Shown here one piece after another: positions 29,501 through 37,592 of a stretch of DNA of 64,000 nucleotides (position 1 is its first letter; each line of letters begins with the position of its first letter). Source of the stretch: Bacteroidota bacterium (GTDB lineage: Bacteria > Bacteroidota > Bacteroidia > Bacteroidales > Lentimicrobiaceae). The notes below the pieces were generated by a model, which was not told the origin of the DNA, made no database searches, and was given only the letters and a program-made list of their open reading frames with translations. The position numbers and the translations under genes were made by a program. Location: contig JAEZDY010000022.1 of the NCBI GenBank assembly GCA_023417935.1, positions 21,531-85,530 on the forward strand. Reading direction: 5' to 3'.

Positions 29501-30862
29501 CAGATTGTCGATGGTAGCCCTGTAAGCAAAAGGTGTACGGGTATTGGCAGGTGTGCTGCCGCTCATATACAGTGGTAAAATATCGGCTGTAACAACAGGA
29601 GGCAGTGATATAACAATTGTTGAGCTGGTTGCGGAGGTAAGTCCTGTTGCAGTTGCCTGCAATACATAATTACCGGTTGCTGTAAAGCTGATATCATTAA
29701 AAGTAGCTTCGCCTGCAACTGCAGCCTGTGTAGTAGTGCCGGCCAATGAGCCCGGACCACTCACAACGCTTAGGGTGATATTACCTGTGAAACCCGGATC
29801 AACCAGTTCATTTGCATTCAGTGCCTGAACCTTAAAGGTAGCAACCGACTGGTTAATGAAACCGGTAGCAGGGAAGTTAACAAATGCCAGGTGCGTAGCA
29901 GGATTTGAAACCTGTCCGCTAACCGTAACATTCACTGCAGTAGCCCCACCACCTGCATTGCTGATGGTTTCACCATTATAGGCACCTGCTGCCAATCCGG
30001 CCTTTAGTCTAACGTAAACCGGTGTTGCAGCCAATGCACCACCTGTATAAGGTACAGTGATAGCTGTTGCTGAAAAGGTTGAATTATTTAATGAAATTTC
30101 ATAATTGGTTGAAGGGGTGATCGTGATATTCCCTGACGCAGGCGCAAGGCTTGAGCCCGAAAGGTCGTACGACTGTGAAGCTGAAGGACCGTTGTTTACT
30201 GCATAGTTAAATCCACTTAAGGTTGTCGGGTTTGCTACAATTGTAGGAGTTCCTGCAGAAGCAGGCGCAATTCCGAAGCCGGTTAGGCCTGCAGGGGGTG
30301 TTGAAGGAGTAGTAGAAACTGTCTCAAATCGCAGGCTAGGGTCTTGCCAACCATCAAGGTCACCAGTTGTAATGCCTGCAAGTAATTGGATATTTTGATT
30401 GGCAGTATTTACTCCATTTGCTGTCCAAGAAACGGGATTTTCACCTGGATTACCGAATACATCAGTGGTCACACCACCATATTGGATTGCTAATGCATCG
30501 TTGCCATTAAAAGTAAAAACTCTTAATACGAATGTAACTGATGTTAACCCCTGGTCAATCAGGTATGTGCCCATATCAGAGGTGCCTATAACCATTACTG
30601 CACCAGGAGCAAGTGTGCCGGTACTAATTGTAAATGGAGAACCAAGAGGAGCTCCGTTAGTTCCTTGTAGAACTACCAGATTATTGGTTGCAAAGTCAAG
30701 TGTTGATGCGGTATTATTCCATACTTCTATCCCTTTAGGAATAGAACCTGAATTAGCCTCCACATACTGACTGATGATCTGCGCTGATACGTTTGTTGTA
30801 AAGGTTAATACAACAAGCATGGTGCTCATCAGTGATATTAATTGGTAAAGTTTTCTTTTCAT
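26543..30862 (-). CDS. Large modular secreted protein with lamin-tail-like N-domain, three modules, type IX sorting domain
   Basis: A 1439-residue exported protein with a signal peptide ending near VSAQ. The N-domain (residues ~28-190, ISQYVEANSGSIPKGIEVWNNT..LDFATNNLVVLQ) looks like a lamin-tail/LTD beta-sandwich, different from its neighbours. An Ig-like unit and a BIg-like unit (FKVQALNANELVDPGFTGNITLSV) lead into three copies of the ~270-residue module also seen in both neighbours (starts ILPLYMSGSTP, TVPAYIQGVNG, ILPQYMEGVNG). It ends in a type A sorting domain with KLFIK. The modules are much more alike between genes than chance allows, pointing to duplication and domain shuffling. Function unknown. 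Confidence 0.85.
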   Translation of the reverse strand: MKRKLYQLISLMSTMLVVLTFTTNVSAQIISQYVEANSGSIPKGIEVWNNTASTLDFATNNLVVLQGTNGAPLGSPFTISTGTLAPGAVMVIGTSDMGTYLIDQGLTSVTFVLRVFTFNGNDALAIQYGGVTTDVFGNPGENPVSWTANGVNTANQNIQLLAGITTGDLDGWQDPSLRFETVSTTPSTPPAGLTGFGIAPASAGTPTIVANPTTLSGFNYAVNNGPSASQSYDLSGSSLAPASGNITITPSTNYEISLNNSTFSATAITVPYTGGALAATPVYVRLKAGLAAGAYNGETISNAGGGATAVNVTVSGQVSNPATHLAFVNFPATGFINQSVATFKVQALNANELVDPGFTGNITLSVVSGPGSLAGTTTQAAVAGEATFNDISFTATGNYVLQATATGLTSATSSTIVISLPPVVTADILPLYMSGSTPANTRTPFAYRATIDNLLPNATYRYLNSAVYSTDAPTYSGAGVLIFVNADGTFTRSTTGSFSTAGQYGEFTTNGAGSYTGWFIIEPSGNERFAPGNNLHMRIRLNNGAGGTSAVHYLTTTETVHVLQFGTGTTDMDGTAVRATSLANSKNFAVLYDNQTGAGRPLFATSIETTGIDFTTINQYPAFYKTFVSGHDGAWGGIIPNVNNNGVMRIEERALNGGAIVSFETSADGIWGLTDTRNPAYGIDSVLVIHLTPEILAETVPAYIQGVNGTNNQRLPLSFYATISYLKPNATYRYYNKAVLATDDITADGAGVTILVNADGTFTRTTTNSMGTSGQYGEFTADNMGNYSGWFMVESTGDNRFTPGNDLHMRIMLNNGMGGTSVAVRITTDASASVVNFGQAYNDVTGTGIRGISPATPGNMVYIYGNEAGTGQPLYSSSIETTGIPYNTFNNYADFYGSDVSGVNGSWGGIVPNVMPEGVRRIEELSRTTGLLVNVWTSTNGVWGNVDTRNPLGGEDTELVIDLMPTGEPTLTVVPSTLTGFTYVESNGPSTSQVYTLSGIDLEGAGNIVVTASENYEVSLDDAVYTSGLEVPFADGVVTGQPVNIYVRLRIGLPMGEYNNEVITNTGGGAPEATVTVSGTVTTSALPGISSIILPQYMEGVNGTNINRIPFAYHVTLSYLMPDATYRYYNKVVLSTDAPDFNGAGNTIFANADGTFARTTSTSLDTPGQYGEFTTDSSGSWSGWLITEPSGNDRFTPGNQLYMRIVLNDGNEGTTVDARYTSEEAVTVLQFGTESLPTMGTAVHAISNDAPGDFVFLYDNVDSTSRPLYGTHIESSGIDFCSPGVYAPFYCEDISGVSGSWGGIVPNVNANGIQMINVHSNADGSVVKTYTVPSGIWAGTDTRNPTGGVDSALFLNLKVISVNDLAVDFGRIWSRGNEIVVEPAVTGTYNLSIWNLSGSRMANYSLNGNSVIRSQMPAGVYIIRLQHNSGVHAVKLFIK

Positions 30863-30947
30863 TATTTTGGTTTTAAATGTTACCTAAACCGCCTCAAGGC
30901 CACTGCTCCCGGTGGAAGCATGTGGCCTTTTAGCTGCTAAAACTGAT

Positions 30948-33020
30948 TTATTTTACTAATACTTTCTGATTGAATATCCCTGAAGGGGTGGTCACTTTCA
31001 CTAGATAGATACCGGCAGGAATATCAAGATTGAAAATCTGCTTGCCGGTATTCATGGTGAATGATGCAAGAACCCTTCCCTGCAAGCTTATCACTTTGAT
31101 ATGAGCGCGGGTATCTTTTTGTAATTCAATGCTCAGTTGGTTTCCAAAGGTGTAGACTTTACCATTTACAGTGGGTATTTCATTGATACCAACAATGGTG
31201 TTTATAACCAGAACATCCTCAATACCGCCGGTTGGATTGCGTGTATCAACTGCTCCCCATAACCCATCGAGGTTGGAGTGTTGTGCCAGTATTCCTCCGG
31301 CAAGGCTTCTTTCTTCCACGCGACGTACACCACCCGGATTCACATTAGGTACTATTCCGCCCCATGCACCCGACTGTCCTGCAACATCAGTAAGATAGAA
31401 TGGAGCGTAGTTGCCTGCTCCTGCATAATCAATACCAGTTGATTCAATAACCGTAGCGAATAAAGGCCTTCCTTCACCTGCTGCATTGCTGTATAAGACC
31501 ACAAAGTTCTTCTCGGCGAAGTCGCTTACTCCACGTATAGCTGTACCTGCAGTATCTGCTGCCACTGTTCCGAATCCAAGTACTTTTACTGTTTCCTCAG
31601 TAGTTAATATTGTTGCTTCAGTACCACCATTGGCACCATCGTTCAGCATTATGCGCATATGTAGTAATGTACCGGGTTCAAAACGCGAGGCGTTGCCTGT
31701 AGGTTCGGTTATAAACCAGCCTTTGAAACTGCCGGTTTCATCAGTTGTGAATTCACCGTATGCACCTGAAGTGCTTAAACTCGGACTTGTAACCCTGGTA
31801 AAGGTGCCGTCCTGATTTGCATAAATAATGTTACCTGCACCTGTATAAGTTGGACTGTCGCTTGATAGCACTACCCTGTTGTAATACCTGTATGTTGTGT
31901 TTGGCATCAGGTTGGTAATTGTAGTAAGCCATGCAAAAGGAACCCTTGTAGGATTCGGAACTGTGCCCTCCATATATGATGGCAGCAATACATCAGTAAG
32001 CGCTGGCTCAAGTCCTGAAGAAACAGTTCCTGTGAGGGAAATGCTCAAACTGCCTGCTCCGCCTCCGCTTATTGTTAGAATCTCTGAATAATTTCCTGCA
32101 GGAAGCCCTGCCTTCAGGCGAACATGTACTGTTGTTGCAGCAAGTGTACCACCTGTATATGGCATAGTAACAGTGGTTCCGAAAGTTATACCGTCGGCTG
32201 AAATCTCAAACGACTCTGAATGCATGGCGGATATATTGCCGGCATCGGGAGTGAGGTTACTACCTGTGATGGTGGTGGTTTGTATGTCAGAAGGACCTTC
32301 ACCAATAAGATAGGTAAAGCCTGTGAGTGCTGAAGGACTTGCCATTAAAAGTGGTGCAGTGCCTGAGCCTCCCATAATGGTAACATTATCGTAACGGATT
32401 GTACCGCTGGTGCCATAAGAGGAACCTTCAGTTGATGCTTCATACGAATCGGCGGTAGCAAACTCGGTAACCATGCGAATAGCAAAGTTTGGGTTGTTTT
32501 CAACGCCCGCAACATTCTGAAACTCTGCTACCCTGTTGTACCATACAACACCCGGATTGGTGATGTAGCGTCCGTTGTCGAAACCTACTGCAGTACCATC
32601 CAACTGCGTATTGGCAGCATTGTCGGGGGTGGCTTCAAAGTTAAGCCAGTTTGTGCCGTCAATGGTATATTGAAGTCGAAGGCGATTGGCAGCAGTGTTG
32701 CTGTTACGGTTATCCCAGCTCACAGCAATGCCGCTGTATCCGGCTGTTGATACAGTAAACTGTACCCCGGCTGTACCTGACCCTGTTGATTGTTCGGGAT
32801 AGGTTGAAGTGTTCCATCCCCTGCCTGTTGAAGGGTTTCCCCCTGCCCATGCGGTGCTTGTGCCTCCAATGTTTTCGGCAGTTCCTGAACCGGTAGTAGG
32901 AGTGAGTACTTCAGCGTCAAAATCCCAGCTTGTTATGGTGGTCTGAGCCTGTATGCCTGAAATGCCAAGCAGTACCACCATCAAAAATGTAAATAGAAAT
33001 GAGGTGTAATTCTTCTTCAT
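30948..33020 (-). CDS. Modular secreted protein with one module and type IX sorting domain
   Basis: A 690-residue exported protein. The start at 33020 (MKKNYTSFLFTFLMVVLLG) gives a signal peptide, while the longer frame adds 12 residues with no such role. The N-domain TTITSWDFDAE..NRNSNTAANRLRLQYTIDGTNWL is homologous to that of the 1347-residue protein. One Ig-like unit (ALTGFTYLIGEGPS) and a single copy of the shared module follow (LLPSYMEGTVP through VPNVNPGGVRRVEERS). A type A sorting domain with NQKVLVK is at the end. First in transcription order, about 85 bp from the next paralogue. A GGCCAC/GTGGCC hairpin lies in that gap (30896-30929) without a clear T-tract on the minus strand. Confidence 0.83.
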   Translation of the reverse strand: MKKNYTSFLFTFLMVVLLGISGIQAQTTITSWDFDAEVLTPTTGSGTAENIGGTSTAWAGGNPSTGRGWNTSTYPEQSTGSGTAGVQFTVSTAGYSGIAVSWDNRNSNTAANRLRLQYTIDGTNWLNFEATPDNAANTQLDGTAVGFDNGRYITNPGVVWYNRVAEFQNVAGVENNPNFAIRMVTEFATADSYEASTEGSSYGTSGTIRYDNVTIMGGSGTAPLLMASPSALTGFTYLIGEGPSDIQTTTITGSNLTPDAGNISAMHSESFEISADGITFGTTVTMPYTGGTLAATTVHVRLKAGLPAGNYSEILTISGGGAGSLSISLTGTVSSGLEPALTDVLLPSYMEGTVPNPTRVPFAWLTTITNLMPNTTYRYYNRVVLSSDSPTYTGAGNIIYANQDGTFTRVTSPSLSTSGAYGEFTTDETGSFKGWFITEPTGNASRFEPGTLLHMRIMLNDGANGGTEATILTTEETVKVLGFGTVAADTAGTAIRGVSDFAEKNFVVLYSNAAGEGRPLFATVIESTGIDYAGAGNYAPFYLTDVAGQSGAWGGIVPNVNPGGVRRVEERSLAGGILAQHSNLDGLWGAVDTRNPTGGIEDVLVINTIVGINEIPTVNGKVYTFGNQLSIELQKDTRAHIKVISLQGRVLASFTMNTGKQIFNLDIPAGIYLVKVTTPSGIFNQKVLVK

Positions 33021-33190
33021 TGTACTTATTTTAAGTGATTTTAGATATAATTTCAAGTTGGTAAAACAAGCTATAAAAGTACATTGTTTTGCTCACATAT
33101 CATAACATAAATATAGCGAAAACCGGCGCATTGCATCATTTCGTATATTTGATGATTAAAGCAGTATTACCCACCAATACCATATAGAGC

Positions 33191-34726
33191 ATGATAGAAG
33201 AGCAGGTGAAAGTGCACGACAAATTCTCACTCGAGATCAAGCTCGGTTTCCTTGCCGGCGATGAAAATATCAACGAATTCTCAGTGAGCACCTGGCTCTT
33301 TATACCTAACAGCCTCGATATCAACCGATGGAACTACAGTAAGCAGAACTTCTACCGCGACCTGAAGTCTAATATTCGGCTTATCACTCCTGTGTATACC
33401 CTTCAGGAGATCGCCGAAAGGCAAAATGACCCATATACCCTGCTCGAACAATCTATGCAGCGACTGACAAGCCGTCCCGGTAAGGAAACTTTTGGCTCGT
33501 ACGAATACCATATACGCATGTATGTGTCGATCATTAAAAGTGCTTTACGCGATGAAATCGACTTTATAGTGAAAAACGGAACAGGTGTAAAGACTAGCGT
33601 TACTGAGAAAGGTGTAGTGGTTAAAAGGGCAAAGGAAACTAAGCCGGTGCCCACGGCGGGGATAAAAGGCGAAATACCCGAATTGATAAAAAATTATATC
33701 AGCAATGTAGAGAAAGTCACTTCTAATTACCGCGAATTGCGTGCAATGGCTGATACTCCTTCAACACGAGATAATCTGTTGAATTATTACCTTTTCGGTG
33801 ATGAGTTTCTAAGCAACCTGGTGGAACAACACACGTTTAAACTGCTCGACGGCCTGAGCAAAAACCACCTGCTCACCCCTAAAGTATCAACTGCCTTGAT
33901 GGACCTGATAAACGCTGAAATTGAATATAAGAAAACACAGGGGTATCCGTATGTGAAGAAAAATAGTCGCGACCGAAACCGCGAACTGGTGTTCAGGCTC
34001 AGTCTTCTTAAGAAGTATGCGGAGAATGAGCTTTTCCTTGATGTGGTTCGCCGCCGCGAAGGGGTGCTGATCGAACAGATCTACTTCAGCATTGCGGCCG
34101 GTATCTCAATGATCTTCGCCACCGCCGTTGCTTTCTCTATTCAACGGCAGTACGGCAACTTAACCATGCCTTTCTTTGTGGCACTGGTAGTGAGCTACAT
34201 GCTGAAGGACCGGCTTAAAGACCTGGCACGGTATTACCTGGCACATCGCTGGGGGCGCAGGTTTTTTGATACCAAAACAGACATAAGTCTGAACAACCGC
34301 AGTATCGGCTGGCACAAAGAAGGAATGGACTTTATAACCGAACGTAAAGTACCTGCCGAAGTACTCAGGTTGAGGCAGCGTTCTGCCATACTCGAAGCTG
34401 AAAACCGCAACAACCAGGAACAGATCATACTCTATCGAAAACTGGTTAGGCTGAGGCGCGATGATCTTAATAAAGTTAGTCCGTACCCCGTTGCCGGAAT
34501 GAATGATATTATCCGCTTTAACATCTCTAACTATATCCATAAAATGGATAATCCCCTGGTGCCCCTTTACATTCCAACAGAAAACAACGGCACCGGCATC
34601 ATCAAAGGCGAAAAAATTTACTATATTAACCTCATCATGCAGTTCAAACACTCTGAGGGCAAACGCCTGAAGAGGTACAGGATTGTTTTGAACAGGAAAG
34701 GGATCAAAGAAGTGGAAACTTTTTAG
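33191..34726 (+). CDS. Conserved-looking membrane-associated protein of unknown function
   Basis: A 511-residue protein with no signal peptide. The first ~280 residues are soluble and mixed alpha/beta with many charged residues. Two adjacent transmembrane segments follow (IYFSIAAGISMIFATAVAF and MPFFVALVVSYML, about residues 295-335). A ~170-residue soluble C-domain ends in a beta-rich segment (GEKIYYINLIMQFKHSEG..RYRIVLNRKGIKEVETF). The topology puts both soluble parts in the cytoplasm. No family or catalytic motif was recognised. Codon use and composition match a real gene, and it is flanked by repeat-rich intergenic DNA on the right. Confidence 0.7.
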   Translation: MIEEQVKVHDKFSLEIKLGFLAGDENINEFSVSTWLFIPNSLDINRWNYSKQNFYRDLKSNIRLITPVYTLQEIAERQNDPYTLLEQSMQRLTSRPGKETFGSYEYHIRMYVSIIKSALRDEIDFIVKNGTGVKTSVTEKGVVVKRAKETKPVPTAGIKGEIPELIKNYISNVEKVTSNYRELRAMADTPSTRDNLLNYYLFGDEFLSNLVEQHTFKLLDGLSKNHLLTPKVSTALMDLINAEIEYKKTQGYPYVKKNSRDRNRELVFRLSLLKKYAENELFLDVVRRREGVLIEQIYFSIAAGISMIFATAVAFSIQRQYGNLTMPFFVALVVSYMLKDRLKDLARYYLAHRWGRRFFDTKTDISLNNRSIGWHKEGMDFITERKVPAEVLRLRQRSAILEAENRNNQEQIILYRKLVRLRRDDLNKVSPYPVAGMNDIIRFNISNYIHKMDNPLVPLYIPTENNGTGIIKGEKIYYINLIMQFKHSEGKRLKRYRIVLNRKGIKEVETF

Positions 34727-34734
34727 ATAGTTCA

Positions 34735-34909
34735 AAAGTTGTTCAAAAGTAGTTCAAAAGTAGTTCAATGTAGCTCAAGTGTTAAAAATGGCGGTCCCCG
34801 AGTTTTTATCGAGGGGTTCAATGTTGTTCAATGTTGTTCAATGTTGTTCAATGTTGTTCAAATAGTCATAACTGATAACTGAAAGCTGATAACTGATAAC
34901 TGAAAGCTG
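34735..34909. repeat. Short tandem repeats: GTTCAA-type 10/11-mers and a 21-bp duplication
   Basis: After the stop at 34726 come GTTCAAAAGTAG-like units, then four copies of the 10-mer GTTGTTCAAT (about 34820-34860), then a perfect 21-bp direct repeat built on ATAACTGATAACTG (34868-34888 and 34889-34909). The array fills the 201-bp gap between two genes. Related GTTCAA arrays recur at 35612-35660 and 42571-42627. Confidence 0.85.
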
Positions 34910-34927
34910 ATAGCCTAATATTATGAT

Positions 34928-35611
34928 ATGAAAACATCCAAAGGAAATGACATCGTACAACTCTTAAGCGGGCGGAGTAATGTTTTTTTAGTAAAACATT
35001 ATAACGGGACGAGCATGCTGGTTGATACCGGGGTTAAGATGGTGCGGCGGTTTCTTGCTGATGCGCTGGCGAAATTCCAAACGCCGCGGCCCGACTACCT
35101 GGTACTTACGCATAGTCATTTCGACCATGCGGGCAATGCTGCCTTTATCCGTACAACAACAGGCGCCAAAACTGTGATCCATGAAGCTGAAGCTGACTAC
35201 CTGCGAAGCGGTGGCATGAAGATCCCGGAAGGCACTTATGCTTTCACCCGTTCCCTTGTGAGTCTGGCACATAAAGTAAAATATAAGCCCGGCTCAGAAC
35301 CCTGTCCTGCTGACATTGTAGTGGCCGGTTCATATAGTCCACCTGATATGCCCGGCATTCTATTGATCCACACTCCCGGCCATAGTGCAGGCTCCATAAG
35401 TATTATTGTTGACAATGAAATAGCCCTCGTAGGTGACACCATGATCAACGTGGGCCTTTTCAACGTGTTCCCACCCTTTGCCGATGATGTTGAAACACTC
35501 AAACAAAGCTGGCAGAAGTTACTTGAAACAGGGTGCCATAGTTTTTTACCCGCACATGGAGGGGTTATTTCAAGGGGGGAGTTGGAGAGCAAAATAGAAG
35601 TTCAGAAGTAG
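34928..35611 (+). CDS. MBL-fold metallo-hydrolase
   Basis: A 227-residue cytoplasmic metallo-beta-lactamase-fold hydrolase. The metal motif HSHFDHAG (about residues 57-64), a later metal-site HTPGHSAG and the GDT metal Asp near residue 175 are intact, with a final metal His in LPAHGG. The layout is that of glyoxalase II-like or general MBL hydrolases that cleave thioester, lactone or phosphoester bonds. The substrate cannot be told from sequence. The start at 34928 directly follows the 21-bp repeats. Confidence 0.85.
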   Translation: MKTSKGNDIVQLLSGRSNVFLVKHYNGTSMLVDTGVKMVRRFLADALAKFQTPRPDYLVLTHSHFDHAGNAAFIRTTTGAKTVIHEAEADYLRSGGMKIPEGTYAFTRSLVSLAHKVKYKPGSEPCPADIVVAGSYSPPDMPGILLIHTPGHSAGSISIIVDNEIALVGDTMINVGLFNVFPPFADDVETLKQSWQKLLETGCHSFLPAHGGVISRGELESKIEVQK

Positions 35612-35660
35612 TTCAAAGCTGCGCGTTCAAAAGTTGTTCAAAAGTTGTTCAAACACTTAT
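35612..35660. repeat. GTTCAA-type tandem repeat tract
   Basis: GTTCAAAGCT, GTTCAAAAGTT, GTTCAAAAGTT and GTTCAAAC units repeat at about 11-bp spacing right after the MBL-fold gene. They share their core with the tracts at 34735-34865 and 42571-42627. The remaining ~75 bp to the next feature shows nothing firm. Confidence 0.7.
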
Positions 35661-35734
35661 AGAGGGTAACACATTAGGGTTTATGGATTTGTTGCGTGAA
35701 GTAAATGGAATCGGGGACCGGACCCTATCACCCC

Positions 35735-35998
35735 TTATTGATGAACTGGCAAAGTGGGGGACTGATTACAGGAATTCTGTATATGGCTCCTTTTCCAAAT
35801 AGTATTATAATAATACCGATCAAACTCTGAACTGTCAGGTTTGGGTGAATCATATGGATCATATGTCAGTTTAATGTACTTACCTTCAATCTGAAATGTT
35901 CCTGTTGCTGTATCATACATCAAGTCTCCGCTCTTTCTGTAGCTGAAAGTTGAATCACTTCTTAAGTCAACCCTTGTATGAAAAAATCCAGATATCAT
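35735..35998 (-). pseudogene. Probable gene fragment after phzF-like gene
   Basis: An 87-codon frame whose first ~65 residues look like part of a small beta-rich protein (VDLRSDSTFSYRKSGDLMYD, then GTFQIEGKYIKLTYDPYD), a pattern I associate with short exported Bacteroidota proteins. The signal peptide expected before it is absent and the last ~20 residues look random, so it may be a truncated remnant. It starts 21 bp after the phzF-like stop codon, so read-through expression is possible. No function assigned. Confidence 0.35.
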
Positions 35999-36019
35999 TA
36001 CACAGCACCAAGCCTGTTT

Positions 36020-36820
36020 TCATATCTGAAGCTCCGCTTTAAAAATCGTTACAGCCATACCCTTTATTTCAACCCTGTCATCAATCATTTTGACTCTCAA
36101 TTTGCCCGTACGCTTTGATAACTGAAGAGAATCCATTTCCAGTTTACCGAGCTTTTCTGACCAAAGGGGAGTCAAGGCACAGTGCGCTGATCCCGTTACC
36201 GGATCTTCATTGATCCCCAAACCAGGTGCAAAGCATCGTACAACAAAGTCGGCATCCGGCGGGCTGCTCTTTGCAGTGATCATAAGGTGACCTAAGCCGG
36301 TTGCTTTCAAACTCTCAAAGTTGGGGTTTGCATCTAATATATCTGCTACTGAATCTGCAATAGCTATAATCCAATTGTAACTGCTTGACCAGGCCTCTAT
36401 CGGATTAAATCCAACGGAATCCTTAAATCCTTGAGGTATATCAATTTGGGTTAATGCATATCGGGGAAAGTTCATTGCAATCCAATCTGCCTCCTTTTTC
36501 ACAAACAGATCACCTACCTGGGCCTTGAAGTTTATTATATCAGTTGGCTTTACTATTCCAAGCTCAAAGATTACATGAGCACTTGCAAGGGTTGCATGTC
36601 CACAAAGCGCAACCTCATTTGTTGGAGTAAAAAATCTGATCTCAAAACCGCTCTTTGCCGGTATCACAAATGCGGTTTCCGACAGATTCATCTCCATTGC
36701 AATATTTTGCATCCATACACTATCATGGCCTTTATCCAAAATCATAACACCGGCAGGATTACCTTTAAAAGGCGTATCGGTGAAGGCATCCACCTGATAT
36801 ATTGTTTTATTGTTTGTCAT
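36020..36820 (-). CDS. PhzF family isomerase
   Basis: A 266-residue cytoplasmic protein of the PhzF/DapF-like fold. The N-terminal motif YQVDAFTDTPFKGNPAGV and the catalytic-Glu segment MNLSETAFV (Glu near 46) are clear. FFTPTNEVALCGHATLASAHV is the classic PhzF signature, and the mirrored second half has DPVTGSAHCAL. Members isomerise small metabolites. Most are not phenazine enzymes, and no other phenazine gene is nearby, so the substrate is unknown. Same strand as alkD just upstream (21-bp gap), probably one transcript. Confidence 0.9.
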   Translation of the reverse strand: MTNNKTIYQVDAFTDTPFKGNPAGVMILDKGHDSVWMQNIAMEMNLSETAFVIPAKSGFEIRFFTPTNEVALCGHATLASAHVIFELGIVKPTDIINFKAQVGDLFVKKEADWIAMNFPRYALTQIDIPQGFKDSVGFNPIEAWSSSYNWIIAIADSVADILDANPNFESLKATGLGHLMITAKSSPPDADFVVRCFAPGLGINEDPVTGSAHCALTPLWSEKLGKLEMDSLQLSKRTGKLRVKMIDDRVEIKGMAVTIFKAELQI

Positions 36821-36841
36821 AACTGTTTGTTTTTCCAGTTC

Positions 36842-37555
36842 TTAAATTTGCCTCATCATTGCTTTTGTTTTCAAATCTTTTGGCATTTTTTCTATAGCAT
36901 ACCGTAAGGCGGTGCGGGGCATTCGTGACTTGTTTTTGATCACATATTCAAATATGGCTTGCTGGTTGGCTTCACTGGCAGCTTTTAACATCCATCCGTA
37001 CCCTTTTTGAACCAAATCGTCTTTGTCCAAAAGTAAAATATCTGCAATTTCCAGTATCTCCTTAAGAAATTTCCCTTTTCTGGCCGGTACAATCAAACTC
37101 ACAGCTGAAGCCCGGCGCATCCATCTGTTATCTGATTTCGCAAAGTCTTTTAGCCCGGTCAGATACTCAGGATACATCACGATGAATTCACCAACGGTAT
37201 GATTACAAAGTGTGTCACATGAAGCCCAGTTACTTACATAATTATTAATCCAATTCTCAAATATTTGAAAGTCATCCGGTTCGTACTTCTTATGCAAATA
37301 ATACGACCAATGGCATGCAATAAACGACTCTTCTATAAACCCAGATTGCCATAGTATCCCGCAAAGGTCAAATATCTCATATTTTGTTTTGCGATCAATA
37401 AGTTTAAAGTATTCCTTACTTATCTTATTTACCGTGGGCACTTTAACGCCATAAGCCTTTATCTCTTCTTTGAAGAATTTACGACTGGCTGCCTGAGTTT
37501 TTTCATCGCTATTTTTTCTTAGCTCTAAGCGAATTTTGTCGATGATGGGTTCCAT
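36842..37555 (-). CDS. DNA alkylation repair protein, AlkD-like
   Basis: A 237-residue all-helical HEAT-like repeat protein of the AlkD DNA glycosylase family. It excises cationic N3/N7-alkylated bases without base flipping. The family N-terminus (FFKEEIKAYGVKVPTVNKISKEYF) and the central WASCDTLCNHTVGEF and NRWMRRASAVSLIVPARKG segments, which hold the DNA-contacting Trp and Asp/Arg residues, are present. The length is typical. It lies 21 bp before the phzF-like gene on the same strand. Confidence 0.88.
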   Translation of the reverse strand: MEPIIDKIRLELRKNSDEKTQAASRKFFKEEIKAYGVKVPTVNKISKEYFKLIDRKTKYEIFDLCGILWQSGFIEESFIACHWSYYLHKKYEPDDFQIFENWINNYVSNWASCDTLCNHTVGEFIVMYPEYLTGLKDFAKSDNRWMRRASAVSLIVPARKGKFLKEILEIADILLLDKDDLVQKGYGWMLKAASEANQQAIFEYVIKNKSRMPRTALRYAIEKMPKDLKTKAMMRQI

Positions 37556-37592
37556 AATATGGTGTTATGTTGCTTTTGATATCTATGTAAAA

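Noticed and set aside
35683..35802. Plus-strand 39-codon frame with an HhH-like VNGIGDRT phrase
   Set aside because: Too short, and it overlaps the more convincing minus-strand fragment. The resemblance is a few residues only.
36020..36820. Phenazine biosynthesis cluster
   Set aside because: Only a PhzF-fold protein is present. No other phz gene is nearby and most PhzF homologues have other roles.
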